Source: Novosphingobium olei (GTDB lineage Bacteria > Pseudomonadota > Alphaproteobacteria > Sphingomonadales > Sphingomonadaceae). Taken from it: 64,000 bases of DNA. The notes under the pieces are model-generated. The model did not search any database, was not told the origin of the DNA, and worked only from the letters and a program-made list of their open reading frames with translations. A program made the translations under genes and the position numbers. Shown here in pieces: positions 50,146 through 58,819 of this stretch. Position 1 is the first letter of the stretch. Each line of letters begins with the position of its first letter. The stretch lies in the NCBI RefSeq assembly GCF_012927405.1, contig NZ_JABBGM010000009.1, forward strand, positions 62,001 through 126,000. The letters run 5' to 3'.

Positions 50146-50919
50146 ATGGGTTTTGACAGAGGGCGGCGGGGTCGCGGACGCGACAAGCGCGACGGTTTCG
50201 GCGACGAAGGTTTTGATCCCTACGGCGGTGGCGGCGGTTTCGGCGGCGGTGGTTATGACCGCGGCGGTTTCGGCGGCGGCGGCGGCCGTGGTGGCTTCGG
50301 CGGCGGTGACCGTGGTGGCTTCGGTGGCGGCGATCGCGGCGGCTTCGGCGGCGGCGGTGGCGGCGGCTTCGGTGGCCCGCGCGGCGGCGGCGGCGGTGGC
50401 TTCGGCGGTCCGCGCGGCGGCGGCATGCCCGCCCAGGTGGTCGGCACCGGCAAGGGTGTCGTAAAGTTCTTCAACGGCCAGAAGGGCTTCGGCTTCATCC
50501 AGCGTGAAGACGGCGGCGAAGATGTGTTCGTGCACATCAGCGCGGTCGAGCGCGCGGGCCTTGAAGGTCTGGCCGAAGGGCAGCAGCTCGAATTCAACCT
50601 CGTCGATCGCGGCGGGAAGATTTCGGCCGCCGACCTTCAGGTCGTGGGCGACGTGATCCCGGTGGCGGCCAAGCCGGCTGCCCCGCAGCGCCAGCTGACG
50701 GGCGAGAAGGCCACCGGCACGGTCAAGTTCTTCAACGCGATGAAGGGCTTTGGCTTCATCACGCGTGACGACGGCCAGCCGGACGCATTCGTGCATATCA
50801 GCGCGGTTGAGCGTTCGGGCCTGCGCGAGCTGAACGAGGGCGACAAGCTCGAGTTCGATCTCGAGGTCGATCGACGAGGCAAGCACTCGGCGGTCAACCT
50901 GGTGCCGGTCCAGGGTTGA
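50146..50919 (+). CDS. tandem cold-shock-domain protein with Gly-rich N-terminus
   Basis: 257 residues. The first 93 are a Gly/Arg/Phe repeat (units such as [11 protein letters not shown] and [12 protein letters not shown]), like an RGG/FGG RNA-binding tract. Two CspA-type domains follow: CSD1 about 102-165 ([29 protein letters not shown]) and CSD2 about 190-255 ([29 protein letters not shown]), both with RNP1 and RNP2. It likely acts as an RNA chaperone in the cytoplasm. ATG 50146 starts a charged segment [16 protein letters not shown]; the frame stays open upstream through the leader. It ends at the terminator 50983-51007. Confidence 0.9.
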   Translation: MGFDRGRRGRGRDKRDGFGDEGFDPYGGGGGFGGGGYDRGGFGGGGGRGGFGGGDRGGFGGGDRGGFGGGGGGGFGGPRGGGGGGFGGPRGGGMPAQVVGTGKGVVKFFNGQKGFGFIQREDGGEDVFVHISAVERAGLEGLAEGQQLEFNLVDRGGKISAADLQVVGDVIPVAAKPAAPQRQLTGEKATGTVKFFNAMKGFGFITRDDGQPDAFVHISAVERSGLRELNEGDKLEFDLEVDRRGKHSAVNLVPVQG

Positions 50920-50982
50920 TCCCGATCGCATCGCCCCTTGGTCGGTTTGACCGGGGGCCTGCAAAAGCCTAAACGTGCCCAG

Positions 50983-51007
50983 ATGGCGGCCCTTCCGGGG
51001 CCGCCAT
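50983..51007 (+). terminator. terminator of the cold-shock gene
   Basis: Arms ATGGCGGCCC/GGGCCGCCAT around TTCCG, followed by TTGT. A second hairpin-like pair (CCTTGGTC...GACCGGGG) precedes it. Confidence 0.8.
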
Positions 51008-51086
51008 TTGTCGTTTGCGATTCCCACCTTCCATCTGCGGCCCGCCCAGAGCGCGGAGCCGATTCGTGAATGAACAGGAGATGCCG

Positions 51087-52280
51087 ATGTCGATCACCCC
51101 GCTGATGCCCGTCTACCCCCGGTGCGGCGTGCGTCCGGTGCGAGGCGAACATTGCCACCTGATTTCCGAGGACGGCACCCGCTATCTCGACTTCGCCAGC
51201 GGCATCGCGGTGAACCTGCTCGGCCATTCGAACGAGCACCTGATCGGCGCCATCCAGCGCCAGGCCGCTACGCTGATGCATGTCTCCAACCTCTATGGCA
51301 GCCCGCAGGGGGAACACCTTGCGCAGCGGCTGGTCGACCTGACGTTTGCCGACACGGTGTTCTTCACCAACTCGGGCGCAGAGGCGGTGGAATGCGCGAT
51401 CAAGACGGCGCGCGCCTATCACCAGCACGTCGGCAACACCGACAAGTACGAACTGATCACCTTCAAGAACGCCTTCCATGGCCGCACGCTGGCAACGATC
51501 AGCGCGTCGAACCAGGAAAAGATGCACCACGGCTTCCTGCCGCTGCTCGAAGGGTTCAAGTACGTCGATTTCGACGATCTCGAAGGCGCCAAGGCAGCGA
51601 TTGGCCCCAACACGGCCGGGTTCCTGGTCGAACCGATCCAGGGCGAAGGCGGCATCCGCGATGCGTCCGAGGAATTCCTCAAGGGCCTGCGCGCCTTGTG
51701 CGACGAGCATGATCTCGTGCTGATCTTCGACGAGGTGCAGTGCGGCGTCGCGCGCACCGGCACGCTTTACGCCTATGAACAGTACGGCGTGACGCCGGAC
51801 GTGATGGCGACGGCCAAGGGCATCGGCGGCGGCTTCCCCGTCGGCGCGTGCCTCGCCACCGAAAAGGCGGCGCGCGGCATGGTGATCGGCACGCACGGCA
51901 GCACCTATGGCGGCAACCCGCTGGCGATGGCGGCCGGCGAAGCGGTGCTCGACGTGGTGGCCAACCCGGAATTCCTGGCGCAGGTCAACGCCACGGGCGA
52001 GCGCCTGCGCGGCCGGCTCGAACAGTTCATCGGCAACTACCCCGACATGTTCGAGCTCGTGCGCGGGCGCGGGCTGATGCTCGGTGTGAAGATGAAGATC
52101 GAACCGCGTCCGTTCGTGGCGCACATGCGCGACAATCACCAGCTGCTGACCGTGGCGGCGGGCGACATGACCGTACGCATCCTGCCTCCGCTGGTGATCG
52201 GCGATGCCGAGATCGACGAGTTCATGGACAAGCTTTCGGCCGCCGCCGCCAGCTACAGCGTCGAAAGCCCTGCGACATGA
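51087..52280 (+). CDS. argD: acetylornithine aminotransferase
   Basis: 397-residue class III PLP aminotransferase that interconverts N-acetylornithine and N-acetylglutamate semialdehyde. [35 protein letters not shown] and the PLP-binding Lys near residue 244 ([14 protein letters not shown]) are present. AGGAG lies 6 bases before ATG 51087 but abuts the alternative ATG 51081, so 51087 is preferred. argF follows with a 4-base overlap. Confidence 0.95.
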   Translation: MSITPLMPVYPRCGVRPVRGEHCHLISEDGTRYLDFASGIAVNLLGHSNEHLIGAIQRQAATLMHVSNLYGSPQGEHLAQRLVDLTFADTVFFTNSGAEAVECAIKTARAYHQHVGNTDKYELITFKNAFHGRTLATISASNQEKMHHGFLPLLEGFKYVDFDDLEGAKAAIGPNTAGFLVEPIQGEGGIRDASEEFLKGLRALCDEHDLVLIFDEVQCGVARTGTLYAYEQYGVTPDVMATAKGIGGGFPVGACLATEKAARGMVIGTHGSTYGGNPLAMAAGEAVLDVVANPEFLAQVNATGERLRGRLEQFIGNYPDMFELVRGRGLMLGVKMKIEPRPFVAHMRDNHQLLTVAAGDMTVRILPPLVIGDAEIDEFMDKLSAAAASYSVESPAT

Positions 52281-53206
52281 GCAAGCGCGACTTCCTCAAC
52301 CTCGCCGATGCGGGCGGGGACGGCGTTGCCGCGATCCTGGCGGACGCGATCGACCGCAAGCGCGCGCGTGTCGGCCAGCCGAAGGGCCGGGTCGACGCCG
52401 ACGCGCCGCTTGCCGACCATGTGCTGGCGATGGTGTTCGAGAAGAATTCGACCCGCACGCGCGTGTCGTTCGACATCGCCATCCGGCAGTTGGGTGGCAG
52501 CGCGGTCATTCTCGATTCGGGGACGACCCAGCTCGGCCGTGGCGAAACCATCGCCGACACGGCGCGCGTGCTGAGTCGCATGGCCGACGCGATCATGCTG
52601 CGCACCGACGATCATGCCAAGGTCGAAGAGCTGGCGCATTATGCCAGCGTCCCCGTCATCAACGGCCTGACCGACCTGTCGCACCCCTGCCAGATCGCGG
52701 CGGACCTGCTGACCGTGATCGAGCGCGGCAAGGCGCTGCCCGGCCTTGAGGTCGCGTGGCTTGGCGATGGCAATAACGTGCTCAACTCGATCGTCGAGGC
52801 GGCGGGGCTGATGAAGTTCAACGTCCGCATCGGCGTGCCCGAAGGGTATGAGCCGGACGGCGGCTTCATGGCGTTGGCCGAAGCCGGGGGCGCGCGGATC
52901 AGCGTGCACCGCGATGCCGCCGAAGCGGTACGCGGGGCCGATGTGGTGGTGACCGACACCTGGATCTCGATGGGCCAGGCCCATGCCGAGGCGAAGCTGG
53001 CGGCCATGGCGCCCTACCAGGTCGATGAGCGCCTGATGGCGCAGGCGCGACCGGATGCCGTGTTCCTGCACTGCCTGCCGGCGCACCGGAACGAGGAAGT
53101 GACCGACGCCGTTATCGATGGACCGCATTCGGCCGTCTGGGACGAAGCGGAAAATCGGATTCACGCGCAGAAGTCGATCCTGCGCTGGGTGTTTGGACAG
53201 ATCTGA
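52277..53206 (+). CDS. argF: ornithine carbamoyltransferase
   Basis: 309-residue enzyme that makes citrulline from ornithine and carbamoyl phosphate. It has the carbamoyl-phosphate motif [25 protein letters not shown] and the ornithine-side [11 protein letters not shown], plus the SMG-type loop (DTWISMGQ). It is translationally coupled to argD and lies 2 bases before hslO. Confidence 0.96.
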   Translation: MSKRDFLNLADAGGDGVAAILADAIDRKRARVGQPKGRVDADAPLADHVLAMVFEKNSTRTRVSFDIAIRQLGGSAVILDSGTTQLGRGETIADTARVLSRMADAIMLRTDDHAKVEELAHYASVPVINGLTDLSHPCQIAADLLTVIERGKALPGLEVAWLGDGNNVLNSIVEAAGLMKFNVRIGVPEGYEPDGGFMALAEAGGARISVHRDAAEAVRGADVVVTDTWISMGQAHAEAKLAAMAPYQVDERLMAQARPDAVFLHCLPAHRNEEVTDAVIDGPHSAVWDEAENRIHAQKSILRWVFGQI

Positions 53207-53208
53207 CG

Positions 53209-54120
53209 ATGGCGCAGCAGGAAACGGGTGACGATCGGACCGGGTTCGATCGCATCCTGCAATTCACGATCCCCGACCGCGACACGCGCGGTCGCATGGT
53301 GCGGCTCGGCCCCGTTCTCGACACGATCCTGTCGGCGCACGCCTATCCCCTGCCGATCCGCAACCTGCTGGCCGAAGCGCTGGTGGTCACGGCGCTGCTC
53401 GGCTCGCTGCTCAAGGATGGCGAAGGCCAGCTCACCATGCAGGCGCAGTCTCAGGACGGTGTCGTCGACCTGCTCGTCTGCGATTATCGCAACGGCGAGT
53501 TGCGCGGCTATGTCCGTCATGATCGTGCCCGTCTGGACGAACTGGGGCCGAGCCCCAGCCTCCATTCGCTGTTCGGCGATGGCTATCTTGCGATCACCTT
53601 CGACCTTGCCGCGACGGGCCAGCGTTATCAGGGCATCGTTCCACTTGAAGGCGGCAGCCTGCGCGAAGCTTGCGAGCGATATTTCTGGCAGTCGGAGCAG
53701 GTGCCGACGCTGATCCGGCTTGGCATCAACTGCGAACCCGGTCACGCCTCGGCCGGTGGCCTGCTGCTGCAGCACCTTCCCGAAGGCGAGGAGGGGCGCG
53801 AGCGCTTGCATGTGCGGCTGGATCATCCGCAGTGGGAACACGTCTCGATCATGGGCGGGGCGATCACCCCGGCTGAACTGTCCGACGCATCGCTTGGCCT
53901 GGAAGACCTGCTGTGGCGCCTGTTCCACGAAGAGCGCGAGGTGCGCGTGGCACCGGGGGCAAAGATCGTGCGCGGCTGCCGCTGCACGCTGGAACACTAC
54001 CGCGAACTGATCGGGCGCTTCCCGGCCGACGAACAGGCGGAGATGGCGAACGAGGCGGGCGACATCGTCGTCGACTGCGCGTTTTGTTCGAAGGATTTCG
54101 TGATCAAGCCGACCGCCTGA
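53209..54120 (+). CDS. hslO: redox-regulated chaperone Hsp33
   Basis: 303-residue Hsp33. The C-terminal zinc centre is visible as CxC (RGCRCTLEHY, about residue 250) and CxxC (DCAFCSKDF, about 286). Oxidation releases zinc and turns on chaperone activity. The N-terminal core contains GDGYLAITFDLAATGQRYQGIVPL. It is read in the argD-argF transcript, a gene order also seen in relatives. Confidence 0.95.
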   Translation: MAQQETGDDRTGFDRILQFTIPDRDTRGRMVRLGPVLDTILSAHAYPLPIRNLLAEALVVTALLGSLLKDGEGQLTMQAQSQDGVVDLLVCDYRNGELRGYVRHDRARLDELGPSPSLHSLFGDGYLAITFDLAATGQRYQGIVPLEGGSLREACERYFWQSEQVPTLIRLGINCEPGHASAGGLLLQHLPEGEEGRERLHVRLDHPQWEHVSIMGGAITPAELSDASLGLEDLLWRLFHEEREVRVAPGAKIVRGCRCTLEHYRELIGRFPADEQAEMANEAGDIVVDCAFCSKDFVIKPTA

Positions 54121-54190
54121 TCTTGCCGCAGGCGCCGCTGGCGCGCGGCCCGGCATTGCGTCGTTCCGGCCCGAAGGCTAGCGATCAGGC

Positions 54191-54886
54191 ATGGTCGCAA
54201 ACTCCCTCGGCGCCGACGCGCCTCTCGCGGTAGTCCTCCTGTCGGGCGGGCTCGATTCCATGGTCTGCGCAGGCCTTGCCAAGGAGCAGGGCTTCCGCGT
54301 TCTGGCGCTCACCATCGATTACAACCAGCGGCATCGCGTTGAACTCGATGCCGCCAAGCGCATCGCCACCCGGGTCGGCGTGGAGCGGCACGTCATCCTT
54401 CCGCTCGATCTGCGGCAGTTCGGCGGATCGGCGCTGACCGCGGACATCGACGTGCCCAAGGACGGCGTGGGCCCGGATATCCCGATCACCTATGTGCCGG
54501 CGCGCAACCTCGTGTTCCTCTCGCTGGCGCTGGCCTGGGCCGAAGCGGCGGGATCGGCCGACCTGTTCATCGGCGTCAACGCGCTCGACTATTCGGGCTA
54601 TCCGGACTGCCGCCCGGAATTCGTCGCCGGCTTCGAGAGCCTTGCGCGCGTCGCCACGAGCTATGGCGCGAAGGGGGGCAAGGTGACCGTGCATGCGCCG
54701 CTGCAGCACTTGCGCAAGGCTGACATCGCGCGTGAAGCTGCAAGGCTTAAGCTTGATGCAGGGGAGAGCTGGTCGTGTTACGATCCGCTTCCCGATGGCC
54801 GTGCATGCGGTCAATGCGACAGCTGCCGTCTGCGTCGTGCCGGGTTCCAAGAGGCGGGCCTGGACGACGGGACGATATATGGATGA
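54191..54886 (+). CDS. queC: 7-cyano-7-deazaguanine synthase
   Basis: 231-residue ATP-dependent enzyme converting 7-carboxy-7-deazaguanine to preQ0, precursor of queuosine. It has the PP-loop VLLSGGLDSMVC near residue 18 and a C-terminal zinc site with CGQCDSCRLRRAGF. The start fits the family. It overlaps the MFS gene by 8 bases. No other que genes are in the window. Confidence 0.96.
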   Translation: MVANSLGADAPLAVVLLSGGLDSMVCAGLAKEQGFRVLALTIDYNQRHRVELDAAKRIATRVGVERHVILPLDLRQFGGSALTADIDVPKDGVGPDIPITYVPARNLVFLSLALAWAEAAGSADLFIGVNALDYSGYPDCRPEFVAGFESLARVATSYGAKGGKVTVHAPLQHLRKADIAREAARLKLDAGESWSCYDPLPDGRACGQCDSCRLRRAGFQEAGLDDGTIYG

Positions 54887-56429
54887 GGTTGCTAGGGATC
54901 CGGGCGCCATTGGCGCGCGGGTCGAAGGGTACAGCTGGTACGCGTTGGGCGTACTGGTCTTGGTCTGTCTGCTCAATTTCGTCGATCGCCAGCTGCTGAC
55001 GATCCTCGCGGTCGACATTAAGCGCGATCTGGCCATTGATGACGGGCAGTTCGGCTTTCTCTACGGCACCGCGTTCGGTGTCTTCTATGCCTTGTTCGGG
55101 ATCCCGCTGGGCAAGCTCGCGGATCGCTATGCCAGGACCCGGTTGTTGGCGATCGGGCTCGCGCTGTGGTCGGGAATGACCGCGCTTTCGGGGCTGTCGC
55201 GTTCGTTCGTTCAATTGGGCGCGGCCCGCATCGGCGTCGGCGTGGGCGAAGCAACGGCAGGGCCCTGTGCCTATTCGCTGCTTGCGGACTACTTTCCGCC
55301 GCGGCGCAGGGCGACGGCCATCGCGATCTATTCGGCGGGCGTTTATCTGGGCGGCGGGGTGTCACTCTACCTCGGCACGTCCATCGCCAGCGCCTGGAAC
55401 AATGCCTTTCCGATCAGCGAGCGACCGTTCGGCCTGGCTGGCTGGCAGGCGGCGTTCCTTGCCGTCGGCATTCCGGGGCTGTTGCTGTCGGCTTGGGTGC
55501 GCAGTCTGCGCGAGCCGGTTCGCGGGCGATATGAAGGAACCCCGCATCCTAACCAGCCCGGACGGCAAGCGCTTCGCGCCTTTGTTGCCGATCTCGGCAC
55601 AATCGTCCCACCATTCACGCTTTTTGCCGCGGCGCGTCGTGGCCGCGCCTCGCTGGTGTCGAACCTGATCGCGCTGGCACTCGTCGCTGCGGCAGCCACC
55701 TTGGCCAGCCTGCTGCTGGGCGACCCCCTGCAATGGATCGCGCTCGGAACCGGGGTTTACGCGATCATATCATGGGCGAGCTCATTGCGGCTGTCGGATC
55801 CGGCAGCGTACCAGGTCATCTGGAAGTCGCCGACGATTGTCGGTCTCAACATCGGCTATGGCCTGCTGAGCGCGGTGTCCTACGCAAGCGCCGCGTTCGG
55901 ACCGCTGTTCGCGATGCAGTATCACGCCATTTCGCCCACGGCCGTCGCGTTGGTCGTCGGCGGGTCGGCCGCTGCGGGTGGCGCCCTGGGCGTGGTGACC
56001 GGCGGGGCGCTGGGCGACCGGGTCGGTGCGAATGGAAGCAATTCGCGACGGATCCTGATCGTGATCGTGGCCTCGGCGCTTTCGCTGGTGCCCAATCTCG
56101 TGTCGCTGCTGACCGGCTCCTCGACCGTGTTCCTTCTGTCGGTCTTCCCCATGTGGTTCCTGATGAGCGCCGGGCTGGGCGGTGCCTCGGGCGCGATGGT
56201 CAACCTGGTGCCACCATCGCTGCGCGCCACCGCCACCGCAGCCTTCTTCCTCGGCGCGACTATCCTGGGGCTGGCCCTGGGGCCCTATAGCGCGGGACGT
56301 ATCTCGACCGAATTCGCCAGCTTGCGGGTTGGGTTGGGCGCGATGCTTCTGCTGCTGATCCCCGCATTCGTCGCCTTGGGGATTGCCTGGCGGAGTTGCT
56401 ACCGCCAGGAGCAGGCGCGCGGCGCTTGA
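54879..56429 (+). CDS. MFS transporter (spinster-like)
   Basis: 516-residue major facilitator with about 12 spans. The first segments are those of spinster-type transporters common in sphingomonads: LNFVDRQLLTILAVDIKRDL, then FGFLYGTAFGVFYALFGIPLGKLADRYART (the A-loop motif between spans 2 and 3) and GVGEATAGPCAYSLLADYFPPRRRATAIA. Substrate not predictable. ATG 54879 overlaps queC by 8 bases. It converges on sodC with no gap. Confidence 0.9.
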   Translation: MDEVARDPGAIGARVEGYSWYALGVLVLVCLLNFVDRQLLTILAVDIKRDLAIDDGQFGFLYGTAFGVFYALFGIPLGKLADRYARTRLLAIGLALWSGMTALSGLSRSFVQLGAARIGVGVGEATAGPCAYSLLADYFPPRRRATAIAIYSAGVYLGGGVSLYLGTSIASAWNNAFPISERPFGLAGWQAAFLAVGIPGLLLSAWVRSLREPVRGRYEGTPHPNQPGRQALRAFVADLGTIVPPFTLFAAARRGRASLVSNLIALALVAAAATLASLLLGDPLQWIALGTGVYAIISWASSLRLSDPAAYQVIWKSPTIVGLNIGYGLLSAVSYASAAFGPLFAMQYHAISPTAVALVVGGSAAAGGALGVVTGGALGDRVGANGSNSRRILIVIVASALSLVPNLVSLLTGSSTVFLLSVFPMWFLMSAGLGGASGAMVNLVPPSLRATATAAFFLGATILGLALGPYSAGRISTEFASLRVGLGAMLLLLIPAFVALGIAWRSCYRQEQARGA

Positions 56430-56957
56430 TCAGGCGGGCTTGAACACGCCACAGGCGATACGGCTGCCGCTGTTGCCTGCCGGGTCGGTCATGTAGTCGT
56501 CCGGCCCCGCATGGACCACGATTGCCGTGCCGTCCTGGTCGAAGATGCTGGGCAGGAGGGTGTCGGCAGCGCCCTGCAGCGTAGCCGTGGCGGTTCCGGC
56601 GCCCGCGCTTCCCACCATGAGGTTGGGAAGGTCGCCAAGATGCGCCCCTGCTGGATTGTGCGTTCCATGAGCGCGTGAGGCCGGGTTCAGGTGCGGGCCG
56701 GCCGAGGTGAAGCCCGGCGCCTCGCACTTTCCGACGGCATGCAGATGAAGGCCGTGCTCACCGGGTGCAAGGTTGCTGGCATCGAGCGTCAACATCACGG
56801 ATCCACCGCGCTCGGTCAGCCGGGCGGTTCCGACCGGCTTGCCACTGGCGTCGAACATGTCCGCGGTGCCGAGCGTGCGCGAAGTGTCCGCCGTCGTCGC
56901 GCAGGCGGACAGGCCGAGGGCGGCCACCGTGGTAGTGAGCAGAGCAATCCGGTTCAA
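56430..56957 (-). CDS. sodC: Cu/Zn superoxide dismutase lipoprotein
   Basis: 175 residues. Lipobox LSAC at residues 16-19 marks a lipoprotein. Copper ligands are in HGLHLHAVGKC (near 70) and IVVHAGPDDY (near 148); zinc-site residues are in GPHLNP and AHLGDLPNL; the Cys pair (GKCEAPGF, SRIACGVF) forms the structural disulfide. It dismutates superoxide at the envelope. The start has GGAGG-like sequence upstream. It is followed on the minus strand by no gene in the same direction. Confidence 0.94.
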   Translation of the reverse strand: MNRIALLTTTVAALGLSACATTADTSRTLGTADMFDASGKPVGTARLTERGGSVMLTLDASNLAPGEHGLHLHAVGKCEAPGFTSAGPHLNPASRAHGTHNPAGAHLGDLPNLMVGSAGAGTATATLQGAADTLLPSIFDQDGTAIVVHAGPDDYMTDPAGNSGSRIACGVFKPA

Positions 56958-56996
56958 TCGAGCCTCCCGCAGAAGTCGTGTCGTGCCACCAACGAA

Positions 56997-57024
56997 GAAG
57001 GGGCCGGATTGCTCCGGCCCCTTC
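56997..57024 (-). terminator. terminator after the OmpA-family gene
   Basis: Perfect 12-base arms GAAGGGGCCGGA/TCCGGCCCCTTC with a 4-base loop, 22 bases after the OmpA-family stop and before the sodC start. The U-run after it on the minus strand is weak (TTCGTT); a run of six A on the other side would give a U-run only before the stem. Confidence 0.8.
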
Positions 57025-57046
57025 CAAAAAACAACCTGTCGGTCGC

Positions 57047-58141
57047 TTACATGCCCGAGCCCGGACCGTAAGTGATTTCGACGCGGCGGTTCTGCAGTTC
57101 GCGAACGCCGTCGGCGGTCGGAACGCGCGGGTTGGCTTCACCGAACGCCTGGCTGGTGATCGCAGCCTGCGGCACGCCGTGCGAGGTCAGGTACGACTGG
57201 ACCGAAGCGTTACGACGAGCCGAGAGGCCGAGGTTGTACTTCGGCGTACCCGAACGGTCGGTGTAACCGGCCAGCATGATCGGAACGTTGGCGCAGTTGC
57301 CGTAAGCCGTGACGGCGTTGTCGAGAATGGTCGCCGCTTCAGGCGTGATGTCCGACTTATCCCAGTCGAAGAACACGATGTACGGACCCTTGTTGCAGAC
57401 CGGAGCCGGCGGCGGGGGCGGCGGGGGCGGCGGGGGCGGCGGCGGGGGCGGCGGCGGCGGAGCGGGCTCCGGCATCGGCTCTGCACCACCGAAGTTGTAG
57501 GCCAGGGTCGCCAGCAGCGAGTGCGAGCGGAAGCGGGTTTCGAGCGGCACGCCAGCGATCAGGCCGTTGCCGGCCAGCTTCACGTTGTTGACGTTGAAGA
57601 AACGGTACTTCAGGCCCACGTCCCAGTGCTTGTTCAGCGGGGCGCGAACGCCAGCCAGAACCTGCCAGGCGAAGTTGGTGTCCGAATCGTCGGTACCGAC
57701 GTTCACCGGGGTGATGACGTGATACTTAACGTTGGCAACGCCGACACCGCCGCCGACGAAGCCCTGGAGGCCATCGTCATCGCCGAAATCGAGCAGGCCG
57801 TTGACCATGTAGCTCAGCGCACGGGCGTGGCCACGCAGGTTGCCGTCTTCGCGGTTGAAGGTCGTGCCGTTGTATTCCAGCGAGTCCGTCTTGGCGTGAC
57901 GGTAGCTCACTTCCGACTCAAGGCGGAAACCGCCGAAGTCGTAACCAACGATCCCGCCGAAGTCGTAGCCCGTCTTCGTGTCGAGAGTTGCGGCGTTGGC
58001 AACGCCATCAACTTTGACTTCCGAATTCTCCAGCAGCATCGCGCCGCCATCGGCTTCGACGTACCAGGAATCATTCCGGGCCAGCGCCGGAGTCGCCATT
58101 GCTGTCGACGCCAAGGCAAAGCCAAGGACCAGTTTCCGCAT
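57047..58141 (-). CDS. OmpA-family outer-membrane protein
   Basis: 364 residues. A signal peptide (LVLGFALASTAMATPALA) ends near residue 21. An eight-strand-type barrel follows (to about 218; VGYDFGGFRLESEVSYRHAK, FGGAEPM end), then a run of about 18 prolines (228-245) as a linker. The OmpA C-domain (about 250-364, IVFFDWDKSDITPEA, YTDRSGTPKYNLGLSARRN, NRRVEITYG) binds peptidoglycan. ATG 58141 is preceded by AAAGGGG. Similar proteins are major sphingomonad outer-membrane components. Confidence 0.93.
   Translation of the reverse strand: MRKLVLGFALASTAMATPALARNDSWYVEADGGAMLLENSEVKVDGVANAATLDTKTGYDFGGIVGYDFGGFRLESEVSYRHAKTDSLEYNGTTFNREDGNLRGHARALSYMVNGLLDFGDDDGLQGFVGGGVGVANVKYHVITPVNVGTDDSDTNFAWQVLAGVRAPLNKHWDVGLKYRFFNVNNVKLAGNGLIAGVPLETRFRSHSLLATLAYNFGGAEPMPEPAPPPPPPPPPPPPPPPPPPAPVCNKGPYIVFFDWDKSDITPEAATILDNAVTAYGNCANVPIMLAGYTDRSGTPKYNLGLSARRNASVQSYLTSHGVPQAAITSQAFGEANPRVPTADGVRELQNRRVEITYGPGSGM
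57411..57468 (-). repeat. low-complexity polyproline codons in the OmpA-family gene
   Basis: A run of CCG/CCC codons encodes the proline linker, on the plus strand as GGC/GGG repeats. Such a tract is liable to length variation between strains. Confidence 0.75.
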
Positions 58142-58198
58142 TATCGTTTCCCCTTTTAGCGAAATCACGCCACGTCGTGGCAGATGTCTACCGGTTCT

Positions 58199-58229
58199 AT
58201 TGTATTCATGCAAGCGGGCAGGCATCCAA
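58199..58229 (-). promoter_or_regulatory. candidate promoter of the OmpA-family gene
   Basis: On the minus strand TTGGAT (58229-58224) and TACAAT (58204-58199) are 19 bases apart and TACAAT is 57 bases before the ATG. The spacer is longer than usual; treat as a suggestion. Confidence 0.35.
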
Positions 58230-58241
58230 TCTGTTGCCCAA

Positions 58242-58263
58242 AAACAACTACTAGTGGTTGTTT
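58242..58263. promoter_or_regulatory. near-perfect 22-base palindrome upstream of the OmpA-family gene
   Basis: AAACAAC and GTTGTTT flank a central ACTAGT; only one base pair in the whole palindrome mismatches (positions 58249/58256). It lies about 102 bases before the start codon and just upstream of the suggested -35. It is AT-rich in a GC-rich genome and looks like a dimer-binding operator. On the minus strand it is followed by two further T, so it might also act as a terminator for the tail genes. Confidence 0.55.
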
Positions 58264-58331
58264 CTGCAGCGAAGCATCGTGGAAAACGCCCTCATGTGCC
58301 GTCCAAATGCCACACGCATCGATTGGTTCCG

Positions 58332-58790
58332 CTAGGCTGCCGAAAAAATCCCTGCAGATACAAGCAGCGTTACCAACGCGGAAATGGCCGACCTAGCCTG
58401 GCTGTCCACGACCGTGCCGCCCGTGGGAAGTGCAGGAGCGACGGCGTACTGCCAGTCGGTAGTGTATCGTGCGGCGCAGTTGCGCGCCCGGTCCTGCACG
58501 ATCATCCCTTGGAACGGCGTGACGAAGCGCCAGCCGCCGTCAGTCCAGGCGGCAATCTGGCGGGCATGTCCGGCGAACGCGCCGGTTGGCGACGCTCCCA
58601 CGATCCACGCCTGGCCCGATACGGGCGTGGCCGGCGGGGTCGCCAGCGTGCCTTCGACGGATGCATTCAGCAACAGGTCGGTCAGGACCAGCGCTTCGTT
58701 GACCGTCGTTTCCTTCTGGCTCTGCCCGGCAAACAGCAGTGGCAGGGCAAGCCGCGGCGTGACGGTCGGATAGGTGATCGTGTCGGTCAT
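58332..58790 (-). CDS. DUF2793 domain protein (tail-cluster accessory)
   Basis: 152 residues. The DUF2793 pattern is clear: TPRLALPLLFAGQSQKETTVNEAL at the start, PVSGQAWIVGASPTGAFAGHARQIAAWTDGGW and then FVTPFQGMIVQDRARN. DUF2793 proteins recur next to GTA or prophage tail genes and may be tail or adhesin-like attachment modules; function is unproven. It ends the tail-gene series and starts 29 bases after the tail-tip gene. Confidence 0.87.
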   Translation of the reverse strand: MTDTITYPTVTPRLALPLLFAGQSQKETTVNEALVLTDLLLNASVEGTLATPPATPVSGQAWIVGASPTGAFAGHARQIAAWTDGGWRFVTPFQGMIVQDRARNCAARYTTDWQYAVAPALPTGGTVVDSQARSAISALVTLLVSAGIFSAA

Positions 58791-58819
58791 AGGGTTTCTC
58801 CGGGGGGAGGGTATGGGCT

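Noticed and set aside
50222..50430. GGN-rich repeats as a CRISPR or satellite
   Set aside because: They are in-frame glycine codons of the cold-shock protein with no regular spacers.
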